Positions 18,328 to 26,992 of a stretch of 64,000 nucleotides of DNA are shown piece after piece. Numbering within the stretch: the stretch's first letter is position 1; every line of letters starts with the position of its first letter. Origin of the DNA: Bacteroidota bacterium (GTDB lineage: Bacteria; Bacteroidota; Bacteroidia; Flavobacteriales_D; Crocinitomicaceae); the NCBI GenBank assembly GCA_016192075.1, contig JACPUU010000008.1, forward strand, positions 1 through 64,000, given 5' to 3'. A model generated the notes under the pieces. That model was not told the DNA's origin. It did no database searches and was given only the letters and a program-made list of their open reading frames with translations. The translations under genes and the position numbers were made by a program.

Positions 18328-20298
18328 TTAAATAATTATGCGCCCGAGTTTGGAAGCAAAAATAATTTTGACCTGTTCTAATTGTTTTTGTTTAGCCAAC
18401 AGCATCATTACCTCTTCAAATTGCGCATCTGCATCCAGGTGCTCTATCTCATCCTGAATTTTTTTCATCTCCAGGATAATTTTTGTGTTTTTATACGAAT
18501 AAATACAACTCATTACCGCCTGACTCAATTTATCTACTTCTTTATTAATACGTACATTTTGTTCAGACCAGTTTGGGCTTATTTCATGCTTGTCTGATAA
18601 AATATCAGCCGCTACTCTTGCAATATCAGGGTTTGAATGTCTCAGAAAATAACTGTCTTCATGCAGCACACCATTCTCAACGCCGTTGCGCATTTCTTCA
18701 TAAATCAGTTTAAAAACCGGGTGTTCCAGTTCCAGCTCATCACTTTCAATTTCTGACACAATCAGCTGCACTACCGGAATGTCTACTTCCACCACCTGTT
18801 CATTGCCCTCTTCATCTTCTTCAACGGTTTCTGAAGGTACATAAAGCAAGCCATAATTGAGCAGAATCCGAATCACATCATACTCCTGGTGATACAGCAG
18901 ATCTATCTCCTGTTTGGTAACGGGCAGGGTTGCATATTCAGGCGGAATTTCCATTTCCGGATTATCTGCCGGAACCCTTGAATCTGTATTGGTTTTATTT
19001 CTGCGAAGTTTGGTAATTTCAGTAATCAATACCTGCTCTTCCATGCCAAACATGGCAGCACATTCACGCAAATACACCTGGCGCTTAATCGCATCGGGAA
19101 TGACGGAAATAGAAGTGATAATATCCCGGATCAATCCGGCTTTTTTTACAGGATCACCCCCGGCATCTTTTAACAGAATATCTGATTTGAAAACAACAAA
19201 GTCTTTCGAACTTTTTTCAATGTATGATTCAATCTCAGAATAGGAATGTTTTTTGGCAAACGAATCAGGGTCATCACCGTCAGGAAACAAAACTACTTTT
19301 ACGTTCAGCCCTTCTTCCAGAATCATGTCAATTCCGCGGAAAGAGGCACGGATACCTGCCGCATCACCGTCGTAGAGAATGGTAATATTCTCGGTATACC
19401 GTTTAATGAGTTTAATCTGGTCGTGCGTCAGCGCTGTACCTGATGATGCCACTACGTTTTCAAGACCTGACTGGTGCAATGAAATGACATCGGTATAACC
19501 TTCAACCAGGAAACAGCGATCGTGTTTAATAATGCTGTTTTTGGCAAAAAATAACCCGTAGAGAATTTTACTCTTGTTGTAAAGTTCCGTTTCAGGCGAG
19601 TTAAAATATTTGGCAACAGATTTTTCGGTTTTCAGTGTACGGCCGCCAAAACCCAATACTTTACCGGCAACGCTGTGAATGGGAAACATGACCCGTCCGC
19701 GAAAAAAATCAAAATGACGGTTGTCTTTTACCTTGGTCAGACCCGCTTTTTCAAGGTAATCCAGCTTATAGCCCTTTTCAAGTGCTTTTTTGGTAAAGCC
19801 GTCTGATTCATCCAGGCAATATCCCAGCTGAAATTTGTTGATGATATCTTCCCTGAAACCACGCTCCCTGAAATAGGAAAGTCCAATGGCGCGGCCCTGG
19901 TCATGCTGATGCAGGTTTTCAACAAAATGTGTGCGCGCAAATTCATTGATAACAGAAAGATTTTCACGGATGGAAATCTGCTGCAATTCTTCGGGTGTCT
20001 GCTCACGCTCTTCCTTAATCGGAATCTGGTACTTGTTAGCCAGCCAGCGCAGTGCTTCTACATAACTGAAATGTTCATGCTCCATTAAAAAGGAAACCAC
20101 ATTGCCTCCCTTGCCGGAACTGAAACATTTCCAGATTTGTTTGGCCGGAGAAATCATGAATGACGGTGTTTTTTCATCCACAAAGGGGCTCTTGGCCTTG
20201 TAGTTTGATCCTGACTTTTTCATGGTCACAAACTCACCGATCACCTCCTCTACCCGGGCGGCGTGAAAAATTTCATCAATGGTTTGTTTGGGGATCAT
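18328..20298 (-). CDS. dnaG: DNA primase
   Basis: The 656-residue protein makes RNA primers for replication. It has an N-terminal zinc-ribbon region (about 35-62), the catalytic core, the TOPRIM motifs FLVEGYTDV (about 264) and ILYDGDAAG (about 307), and a C-terminal helicase-interaction region. In the zinc ribbon the usual CHCC ligands are almost gone: SPFVDEKTPSF replaces CPFHxEKTPSF and CFSSGKGG replaces CFGCGxGG, so one Cys remains. I believe loss of these ligands is seen in other Bacteroidota primases, so this is probably a lineage trait and not decay. Confidence 0.97.
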   Translation of the reverse strand: MIPKQTIDEIFHAARVEEVIGEFVTMKKSGSNYKAKSPFVDEKTPSFMISPAKQIWKCFSSGKGGNVVSFLMEHEHFSYVEALRWLANKYQIPIKEEREQTPEELQQISIRENLSVINEFARTHFVENLHQHDQGRAIGLSYFRERGFREDIINKFQLGYCLDESDGFTKKALEKGYKLDYLEKAGLTKVKDNRHFDFFRGRVMFPIHSVAGKVLGFGGRTLKTEKSVAKYFNSPETELYNKSKILYGLFFAKNSIIKHDRCFLVEGYTDVISLHQSGLENVVASSGTALTHDQIKLIKRYTENITILYDGDAAGIRASFRGIDMILEEGLNVKVVLFPDGDDPDSFAKKHSYSEIESYIEKSSKDFVVFKSDILLKDAGGDPVKKAGLIRDIITSISVIPDAIKRQVYLRECAAMFGMEEQVLITEITKLRRNKTNTDSRVPADNPEMEIPPEYATLPVTKQEIDLLYHQEYDVIRILLNYGLLYVPSETVEEDEEGNEQVVEVDIPVVQLIVSEIESDELELEHPVFKLIYEEMRNGVENGVLHEDSYFLRHSNPDIARVAADILSDKHEISPNWSEQNVRINKEVDKLSQAVMSCIYSYKNTKIILEMKKIQDEIEHLDADAQFEEVMMLLAKQKQLEQVKIIFASKLGRIII

Positions 20299-20325
20299 AT
20301 TTCAAAAATACAAAAAATGGGGGGC

Positions 20326-20363
20326 ATTCCCTAGCCCCGGAATTAATTCCGGGGCTAGGGAAT
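20326..20363. terminator. Perfect 38-bp palindrome over the lipoprotein stop codon
   Basis: Positions 20326-20344 are the exact reverse complement of 20345-20363 (ATTCCCTAGCCCCGGAATT half-site). The stop codon of the minus-strand lipoprotein gene (20355-20357) lies inside it. On the minus strand it is followed by a short C run and TTTTTT, so it may terminate that transcript before dnaG. Confidence 0.8.
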
Positions 20364-20858
20364 AATTTCACCGGTTTCAATCACATTGCTTTCATGCAAT
20401 GCCCGGTCAATGAGTTTAATGCTGAATTTAATGGTATCAGACTGGGTTGAAAACGGATTTTGAAAATCACTCAGCGCCACATCAATCGTACCCTTCATTC
20501 CGCGTTGTTTGCCTTTTACCTCAATACGTTCAATGCGGTATTTAAAGGAGATGGGATCACCGGCCAGGTCAAGTCCCTGCTGCCAGCCATTGGCATCGTC
20601 TTTTTCGTAATAATCAAGGTAGAGGTTGTAATAATAATAGGAGCTGCTGTCAAACGGCGGATCCATTTCAGCATCGTTGAGTCCGATATCGCCATCACCG
20701 TCTGTAAATGAAAACGTAACCACGGCGCTGTCGGTCATGTTGACAAACTGCGCATCACTGATAACCGGCTCAATGGGATATTGCTCTTTCTTAAAGCACG
20801 AGCTTAACAGGAGAAGCAAAAGTGCCGGAAGAAAAATATGCCCTGTTTTTATTGTCAT
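20355..20858 (-). CDS. Lipoprotein of unknown function
   Basis: The 167-residue protein has a type II signal peptide with lipobox LLSSC at residues 17-21 and a mature part rich in Asp, Tyr and Ser (FTDGDGDIGLND, SSYYYYNLYLDYYEKDD). It appears beta-rich and has no catalytic motif that I recognise. Its last codons and stop are inside a perfect palindrome. It is upstream of dnaG on the same strand (57 bp) and divergent from the LuxE-like gene. Confidence 0.7.
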   Translation of the reverse strand: MTIKTGHIFLPALLLLLLSSCFKKEQYPIEPVISDAQFVNMTDSAVVTFSFTDGDGDIGLNDAEMDPPFDSSSYYYYNLYLDYYEKDDANGWQQGLDLAGDPISFKYRIERIEVKGKQRGMKGTIDVALSDFQNPFSTQSDTIKFSIKLIDRALHESNVIETGEIIP

Positions 20859-20923
20859 GTTGAATGTACCCGAATACCGTTAGAACGGCTAAATTTACAA
20901 AGAATTACAATCAAAGACAATTC

Positions 20924-21922
20924 ATGCGCGGAAGTCCGGTTGCATACGACACCCTTTTTTCAATCAAATCAGATACTGATTTTAATGACACGGCATTGGC
21001 CGTTTTCAGGTATCAGCATGCTCAAAACAAGACCTACCGTGAGTTTTGTGATCTGCTTCACGTTAAAACCGATACCATTCATCACTTTACCCAGATTCCA
21101 TTTTTACCCATTCAGTTTTTTAAAACACACCGGGTTGTAACGGGTACAAATGCTACCGAAACCACCTTTTACAGCAGCGGAACCACCCAATCAAACCTGA
21201 GTGAGCACCACGTGACTGATCTGGCGCTGTATGACCAATCACTACTGAATGGGTTTGAACTGGCATTCGGCCCGGTTTCTGACTACGCCATTTTTGCCCT
21301 GCTGCCATCGTACCACACCAATAAAAATGCGTCGTTGTTGTACATGGTCGATAAACTCATTGCTGCTTCGGGCAACCGGGGTGGGTTTTTCCTGGAAAAT
21401 CATGCTGAACTGCTTGCAGAACTGGCCATTGCAAAAATTTCCAAAAAAGTAATTCTGATTGGTGTTTCGTATGCACTGCTTGACCTGGCTGATACCCTGC
21501 AGCCTGACCTCAGAGATATTATTATACTGGAAACCGGCGGTATGAAAGGCCGGCGGAAGGAAATGATTAAAACAGAGCTGCACGCATACCTGAAGGCGCG
21601 ATTCCAGGTGGCCTCCATTGGTTCAGAATATGGAATGACCGAATTATTGTCACAAGCCTGGTCGCGCGCAAACGGTGTTTTCCATTGCCCGCCCTGGATG
21701 AAAATTCTAACCCGGGAATACAATGACCCCTTTTCATTCACCAATCACAAAACCGGCGGAATCAATGTCATTGACCTGGCCAACCTGCACTCCTGCTCCT
21801 TCATTGCCACGCAAGACCTTGGTATTGTAACCGGCTCTTCGGCCCCACTCAGTGACCAGTTTGAAATTGCCGGGCGTTTTGACAATGCTGACCTGCGCGG
21901 GTGTAATTTGTTGGTTGGTTGA
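20924..21922 (+). CDS. LuxE-like acyl-protein synthetase / acyltransferase family
   Basis: The 332-residue protein has the adenylate-forming P-loop TTFYSSGTTQSNLSEHH (about residue 80), GGMKGRRKEM and SEYGMTELLSQAW (AMP-binding, about 225). It matches the LuxE family, which activates fatty acids and passes them to a cysteine. No luxCD partners are present, and Bacteroidota members probably act in another acyl-activation step. ATG at 20924 is preferred to 20864 because the longer form would invade the divergent promoter region. Confidence 0.8.
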   Translation: MRGSPVAYDTLFSIKSDTDFNDTALAVFRYQHAQNKTYREFCDLLHVKTDTIHHFTQIPFLPIQFFKTHRVVTGTNATETTFYSSGTTQSNLSEHHVTDLALYDQSLLNGFELAFGPVSDYAIFALLPSYHTNKNASLLYMVDKLIAASGNRGGFFLENHAELLAELAIAKISKKVILIGVSYALLDLADTLQPDLRDIIILETGGMKGRRKEMIKTELHAYLKARFQVASIGSEYGMTELLSQAWSRANGVFHCPPWMKILTREYNDPFSFTNHKTGGINVIDLANLHSCSFIATQDLGIVTGSSAPLSDQFEIAGRFDNADLRGCNLLVG

Positions 21923-21967
21923 GATTGAGGGAAAAGCCAAGAGGAATGGGAAAAAGAGCGCTCCCTT

Positions 21968-22076
21968 AGCGTAACGGTCATCTCGAGCGGAGCGAGAGAT
22001 CTGCTTCGGTTAACGCTCAATGCCTTATGCAAAGGATTGGCAGATCTCTCCATACTGTCGAGATGACCATTACGCT
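21968..22076. repeat. REP-like long inverted repeat
   Basis: AGCGTAACGGTCATCTCGA at the left edge is mirrored at 22058-22076 with one mismatch. GAGAGATCTGC is mirrored by GCAGATCTCTC inside. The GTCAT-TCGAG core resembles the element at 7080-7200, so this is a dispersed family. Confidence 0.8.
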
Positions 22077-22158
22077 GCAGTTATAGGGCAAACTCCGTTA
22101 TTGATACCTCAGGGCCTTTTCCCTCCCCTGATTTTACATTTTTTTAACATCTGATTTC

Positions 22159-22188
22159 TTGGCGAACCGGATTTTTGATATACCTTTG
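22159..22188 (+). promoter_or_regulatory. ppk1 promoter (Bacteroidota -33/-7 type)
   Basis: TTG at 22159-22161 is followed after 19 bp by TACCTTTG at 22181-22188, a full match to TAnnTTTG. Transcription would start near 22195, about 110 bp before ppk1. Confidence 0.75.
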
Positions 22189-22225
22189 GCCCATGTTTTT
22201 TCATGGAACATAGTTTTTTGAGATG

Positions 22226-22263
22226 AAAATACCTGCTAGTTGAACATTAGCAGGTATTTTTAT
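22226..22263 (+). terminator. Leader terminator / possible attenuator before ppk1
   Basis: AAAATACCTGCTA (22226-22238) and TAGCAGGTATTTT (22248-22260) form a perfect 13-bp stem ending in a T-rich tract. It lies between the ppk1 promoter and its start codon. A six-codon frame (ATG at 22223, MKIPAS) runs through the 5' arm. No gene lies upstream that needs this terminator. Confidence 0.65.
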
Positions 22264-22307
22264 TTTCAGCCGGTTCTTAAATTTGTCACATATCCTCAAA
22301 TCACTGC

Positions 22308-24359
22308 ATGGAACTTTTTAACCGGGAACTCAGCTGGCTTTCTTTTAACGAACGTGTTTTACAGGAGTCGCTGGACCCTTCCAATCCGCTTATTGAGCGT
22401 ATGCGCTTTTTGGGTATCTATTCCAATAACATGGATGAGTTTTTCAGGGTACGTGTTGCATCCGTAATCCGCCTGGTAGAACTCAAACAAAAAAAGGTAG
22501 AAGGCTTCAGCGGCGGACCATCTGCCTTACTTAAAGAAGTGCGTAAACGGGTGCTGGAACAGCAGCAGCAGTTTGAAATATCGTACCAGAAACTGCTGGT
22601 GGAATTAAGGGCCAATAATATTCTGATTGCACGTGAAGAAGATCTTAATAACAGTGAAAAAGAATACCTGGCCAATTATTTCAGAGATGTTATACGGCCG
22701 GCCATTGTACCCATTATGCTGTCTACCAAACGGCCCATGCCGCAGCTGCAGGACCGCGATATTTACCTGGCTGTGAAAATGATTTCATTTGACAAATCCA
22801 AAGTCAAATATGCACTCATTGCAATTCCAAAAACATCACCGCGTTTTGTAACCATACCTACTACCAAAAATGATCAGAAAAAAATGATCATTATTGACGA
22901 CATTATCCGGTTACACTTACCTGAAATTTTTACCATTTTTTTCTTTGACGATATCTGCGCATACACCTGCAAAATTACACGTGATGCCGAGCTGGATGTA
23001 GACGATGACATTTCTAAAAGTTTTATTGAAAAAATGCGCGACTCGGTGGCTATGCGCAAGTTGGGTGAAACGGTTCGGTTTGTTTACGATTCGTCGATGC
23101 CCATTGACATGCTGCGTTACCTGATGAACGCCATGAAACTGGAGGCGGGTGAAAACATCATTCCGGGCGGGCGTTATCATAACTTCAAGGATTTTATGAA
23201 TTTCCCTGATTTCGGGTTGAAGAATTTTGTCTTTGAAAAACAAAAACCGGTTCCGCACCCGGCCTTTTCAGGTAAAGAACCTTCGCTGTTGAAAACCATT
23301 CTGAAACAAGACATTTTGCTGAATTTTCCGTTTCAGACGTTTCAGCACGTGATTGATATTTTGCGCGAAGCCGCTATTGACCCCAAAGTGCTGTCTATAA
23401 AAATGAACCTGTACCGGGTGGCGCCCGATTCGCAGATTATAAACACGCTGATATCAGCTGCGCAAAACGGAAAAAAAGTGACCGTTATTATTGAGTTAAA
23501 GGCGCGGTTTGATGAGGTCAACAACATCCGCTGGTCAAACTTTCTGGAAGAAAACGGGGTAATTGTGATGTTTGGCGTACCAAACCTGAAAGTGCATTCC
23601 AAACTTTTTATCATCAAACGAAAAAACGGCGATAAAACAGAAGTTATAGCACACATTGGTTCAGGAAACTTTCATGAAAAAACGGCCCGTGTTTATACCG
23701 ATTGTTCTTTGCTTACGGCCAATCCGGTAATCACCAAAGAGGTTGACAAAATTTTCAAAATTCTGAAAAACAACCTGGACCGCAGTATTTTCAGAGAGCT
23801 TTTTGTATCTCCGTTCAACATGCGCCGCAAAATAAATTCGCTCATTGATACCGAGATTGAAAATGCACAGGCTGGTAAAAAAGCCTACATCCACATCAAA
23901 TTAAATAACCTGATTGATTCAGCCATCATCAAAAAACTTTACGAAGCTTCACAGGCCGGTGTACAAATTGATTGTGTGATACGGGGTATCTGCGGGTTGA
24001 TTCCGGGAATGAAAGGTGTGAGCGAAAATATACGCGTGCGCAGCATCATTGGCCGTTACCTGGAGCATTCACGCATTCTTATTTTTGCCAACGGCGGGCA
24101 CGAAAAATATTTTATTTCATCAGCCGATTGGATGGAGCGGAATATTGACCGGCGCATTGAAGTTACCACACCGGTGCTGGATAAAGAAATTCAGAAAGAG
24201 CTGCGTTTTATTTTTGATTGCTGCATGAAAGACAATCAGAAAGCACGGATTGTAGATGCACAACAGAAGAATAAAAAAATAAAGGCAGACGAAGAAAAAG
24301 CATTTAATTCACAAAACGAATTATATGCGTACTTTTGCGAAAAAGCTAAAAACAGATGA
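22308..24359 (+). CDS. ppk1: Polyphosphate kinase 1
   Basis: PPK1 makes polyphosphate from ATP and reverses the reaction. The 683-residue protein starts MELFNRELSWLSFNERVLQE, as the family does. It has both catalytic histidine regions: AHIGSGNFHEKTARVYTD (about residue 449, phospho-His) and YLEHSRILIF (about 586). The ppx start ATGA overlaps its stop, so synthesis and breakdown are translationally coupled. Confidence 0.97.
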   Translation: MELFNRELSWLSFNERVLQESLDPSNPLIERMRFLGIYSNNMDEFFRVRVASVIRLVELKQKKVEGFSGGPSALLKEVRKRVLEQQQQFEISYQKLLVELRANNILIAREEDLNNSEKEYLANYFRDVIRPAIVPIMLSTKRPMPQLQDRDIYLAVKMISFDKSKVKYALIAIPKTSPRFVTIPTTKNDQKKMIIIDDIIRLHLPEIFTIFFFDDICAYTCKITRDAELDVDDDISKSFIEKMRDSVAMRKLGETVRFVYDSSMPIDMLRYLMNAMKLEAGENIIPGGRYHNFKDFMNFPDFGLKNFVFEKQKPVPHPAFSGKEPSLLKTILKQDILLNFPFQTFQHVIDILREAAIDPKVLSIKMNLYRVAPDSQIINTLISAAQNGKKVTVIIELKARFDEVNNIRWSNFLEENGVIVMFGVPNLKVHSKLFIIKRKNGDKTEVIAHIGSGNFHEKTARVYTDCSLLTANPVITKEVDKIFKILKNNLDRSIFRELFVSPFNMRRKINSLIDTEIENAQAGKKAYIHIKLNNLIDSAIIKKLYEASQAGVQIDCVIRGICGLIPGMKGVSENIRVRSIIGRYLEHSRILIFANGGHEKYFISSADWMERNIDRRIEVTTPVLDKEIQKELRFIFDCCMKDNQKARIVDAQQKNKKIKADEEKAFNSQNELYAYFCEKAKNR

Positions 24360-25246
24360 TTTACGGCGCCATTGATATTGGTACAAATGCAGCCCGCCTG
24401 CTGATTGGTGAAATTGCTGAAAACGACGGGCATGAATACGTAAAAAAAATCTCCTATATCCGTGTACCGCTGAGACTGGGGATGGATGTTTTTGAAACCG
24501 GAAAAATATCTGCCCACAAAATTGAAGAGTTCAAAAAATCCATGAAAGCATTTAAACTGATTTCAGAAGTTTTTGAAGTCAGCCAGCTGCGAGCCTGTGC
24601 CACCTCAGCCATGCGCGAAGCCTCTAACGGGAAAGAAGTGCGCGACCTGATTGAGCGGGAAACCGGTGTCACGATTGAAATCATCAAAGGACAGGAAGAA
24701 GCGGAGCTCATTTTTTCAACCTTTCTTTTGCTGGAGCATGACCTGAAAGATCCGTTCATTGTAATTGATGTGGGTGGCGGAAGCACTGAAATTTCTATTT
24801 TTTCCAAAGGTGAAAAACCGGTATCACGCTCCTTTCGCCTGGGAACTATCCGGTTACTGAAAAACAAAGCAGAAAAAGCCGAGTGGACAGAGATGGAAAA
24901 CTGGATTGATGACAACCTGAAGAAAAGTTCAAAATACAAGGTTTTTGGAACAGGTGGTAACATCAACAAAATTCACAAATTTGTAGGTAAAAAAGAAAAA
25001 GACGCCATCTCACTGAAAGAAATTGATGACGTACACGAGAAGCTTGAAAAATACAATGTGGAAGACCGTATTGCCAAATTTAATATGAAGCCCGACCGGG
25101 CAGATGTTATTGTACCAGCCTGCGAAATTTACATTTTTGCCATGAAAAAACTCAAAGTAAAAGAGTTGTTTGTTCCTAAAATAGGGCTGGCAGATGGCAT
25201 GATTCACAACCTGCATCAGAAAAGCGCTGTGATTGCGAACAGTTAG
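24356..25246 (+). CDS. ppx: Exopolyphosphatase / GppA-family phosphatase
   Basis: The 296-residue protein has the ASKHA fold: phosphate-1 loop YGAIDIGTNAARLLI at residues 3-17, CATSAMREASN near 80, and IDVGGGSTEISIF near 140. It would release phosphate from polyphosphate or remove the gamma phosphate of pppGpp. It is shorter than the two-domain E. coli Ppx and lacks the C-terminal HD-like part. It overlaps ppk1 by 4 bp and converges with the Kir gene by 4 bp. Confidence 0.93.
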   Translation: MIYGAIDIGTNAARLLIGEIAENDGHEYVKKISYIRVPLRLGMDVFETGKISAHKIEEFKKSMKAFKLISEVFEVSQLRACATSAMREASNGKEVRDLIERETGVTIEIIKGQEEAELIFSTFLLLEHDLKDPFIVIDVGGGSTEISIFSKGEKPVSRSFRLGTIRLLKNKAEKAEWTEMENWIDDNLKKSSKYKVFGTGGNINKIHKFVGKKEKDAISLKEIDDVHEKLEKYNVEDRIAKFNMKPDRADVIVPACEIYIFAMKKLKVKELFVPKIGLADGMIHNLHQKSAVIANS

Positions 25247-26199
25247 AGTTTATCATACTCCCCTACACGGGTGAGATCAAGCACTGTTTTTCCCTTTTCA
25301 TTGACAAAAAATGGGCGGCGGAAACGGGCGCCCCAAATCAACTGATCCATTGTATATGAATGCCGGCTGTAAATGGTCTGTGAAAAAACATCGTCAAATC
25401 CTTTCAGTAAAATAAATATTTCTGCCTCCAGTGCTTTGAGTTCATCCGGGGTTTTACCAAAAAATGCACTTTCTTCATCAATGGGGTGATTGATTACCCA
25501 GCTTGTAGGGAACATGGCAATTTTATCAATCTCCAGTTTTACCTGTTGAAACCGGCGAACCGGCCTGCCGGATGCATCCACATCACTCCAGCTGATGTTG
25601 ACACGCGCCTCCATTTCAACCAGTGATGACTGCAGTTCATTTGCCACCATAAACATTAAGCCGTGGCCTTCTTTATAGGGTGCTATTAAAATTTCAGGGC
25701 TGTATTTAATGCGTGAAACAGGTTTTGAAAAACGACCGTACAAAGTACCTGTTGCAATGGCAAAGGTCATCAACCCAATGAAGGCTTCAGTAACAGCAAT
25801 AAAGTTTGCGGTTTCACCAACGGGGTGAATGCCACCATACCCAACGGTTGTATAGGATTGCGCTGAAAAGAAAAAACAATACATCCATTGGGTAAACCAG
25901 TTTCCTTCATGAATTCCGTTCAGTTGTTCAACACCAACCAGAAAATAAATGGTTGCAAAAATCACGTTCATACCGGCATAAAAAAGCAGTACCACCAACC
26001 AGTAATTTTTCCAGGACGTGGTAATCAGCCAATGATACAGGTAAAAATTGCCGAACAACCTGCCGGTTTTGCGTTCTATGTTGTAACTGCCGTCGCGGTT
26101 AATGGTGCGCTGCCGCCCCTTTTCAGCATTGCGGTCAAGCCCGAGATCCTCACCTTTGCGTGTTTGATCCGGAACATTTTTTATTTTGCTCATATCCAA
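25243..26199 (-). CDS. Inward-rectifier-type potassium channel (KirBac family)
   Basis: The 318-residue protein has two membrane helices (about 67-90 and 130-155) around a pore loop with selectivity filter TTVGYGGIHP. A C-terminal immunoglobulin-like cytoplasmic domain (EARVNISWSDVDASGRPVRR, WVINHPIDEESAFF) follows, as in KirBac channels. It would allow gated K+ flux. It is encoded alone, convergent with ppx. Confidence 0.93.
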   Translation of the reverse strand: MDMSKIKNVPDQTRKGEDLGLDRNAEKGRQRTINRDGSYNIERKTGRLFGNFYLYHWLITTSWKNYWLVVLLFYAGMNVIFATIYFLVGVEQLNGIHEGNWFTQWMYCFFFSAQSYTTVGYGGIHPVGETANFIAVTEAFIGLMTFAIATGTLYGRFSKPVSRIKYSPEILIAPYKEGHGLMFMVANELQSSLVEMEARVNISWSDVDASGRPVRRFQQVKLEIDKIAMFPTSWVINHPIDEESAFFGKTPDELKALEAEIFILLKGFDDVFSQTIYSRHSYTMDQLIWGARFRRPFFVNEKGKTVLDLTRVGEYDKL

Positions 26200-26267
26200 T
26201 TGTCAATCCATATCAAAAATACTGAAAATGCGTCATACCTGTTTGCTGTTGCCTTATTTGAAAACGC

Positions 26268-26299
26268 AAAAGACCGGATCAATGCTGATCCGGTCTTTT
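26268..26299 (-). terminator. Intrinsic terminator of hsp20
   Basis: AAAAGACCGGATCA (26268-26281) and TGATCCGGTCTTTT (26286-26299) form a perfect 14-bp stem with a 4-nt loop, 27 bp past the hsp20 stop. Confidence 0.9.
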
Positions 26300-26325
26300 A
26301 ACCGTTTGTAAGCAATCACTGCTTA

Positions 26326-26772
26326 TTAATTTACTGCAATTTGCTTTGCTGCTTTAGGTGCCTCTACCGCTTTTTTAGCAAGCGTAACGTGCAAAATACC
26401 GTCTTTGTAAGTGGCATCTGCTTTATCTTCTGCAACCGTTTCAGGAACGGTGAAAGAACGCATGAACGACTGATAATTAAATTCACGGCGGGTATAATTT
26501 CCTTTTTTATCTTTCTCTGATTTTTCTTCTTTCTTTTCAGATGAAATGGTGAGAATGCCATTTTTCAGTTCAATTTTAAAATCGTCTTTTTTTAAACCGG
26601 GTACGGCCATTTCAATATCAAATCCTTTTTCCGTTTCTTTCAGATTTACGGAGGGAAGTGTGTCACCAATTGCTGAAAAATTTTTATCAGACCAGTCAAA
26701 GAAATCCTTGCTGAAAAAATCATCCAATAAGGTAGATGGGAAGAACGGGCTGCGTTTAATTAAATTGCTCAT
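26326..26772 (-). CDS. Small heat shock protein, Hsp20/alpha-crystallin family
   Basis: The 148-residue protein is an ATP-independent holdase chaperone. It has an alpha-crystallin domain at about 38-135 (FDIEMAVPGLKKDDFKIELK, LTISSEKKEE, FTVPETVAEDKADATYKDGILHV motifs), including the GILxVxxxK end, and a C-terminal Lys/Ala tail with an IAV motif that resembles IXI. A well-matched promoter lies upstream and a strong terminator downstream, so it is monocistronic. Confidence 0.96.
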   Translation of the reverse strand: MSNLIKRSPFFPSTLLDDFFSKDFFDWSDKNFSAIGDTLPSVNLKETEKGFDIEMAVPGLKKDDFKIELKNGILTISSEKKEEKSEKDKKGNYTRREFNYQSFMRSFTVPETVAEDKADATYKDGILHVTLAKKAVEAPKAAKQIAVN

Positions 26773-26808
26773 ATCCTATAAATTTTAGTTTAACATTTTT
26801 TATCGGAC

Positions 26809-26837
26809 CAAAAGTAGAACAGTGGCAAGCATTACAA
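26809..26837 (-). promoter_or_regulatory. hsp20 promoter (-33/-7 type)
   Basis: On the minus strand TTG (complement at 26835-26837) and TACTTTTG (complement at 26809-26816) are 18 bp apart, about 37 bp before the hsp20 start. Both boxes match the Bacteroidota housekeeping consensus. Confidence 0.7.
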
Positions 26838-26992
26838 AATGACGGTTATCAACCGCCTGATTCATTTTTATCAACGCAACGCGTGACATGGTATAGTCTC
26901 ATGAAATCAACAGATCAGAAATACCAGCAGTAAATCAATTTAGCTTATCATAAGACAGGCAAAGACAAAAAAAATGTATGACAGGAAAAGAA

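Noticed and set aside
20864-20923. Longer LuxE-like start at ATG 20864
   Set aside because: It leaves only 5 bp to the divergent lipoprotein start codon, with no room for promoters; ATG 20924 fits better.
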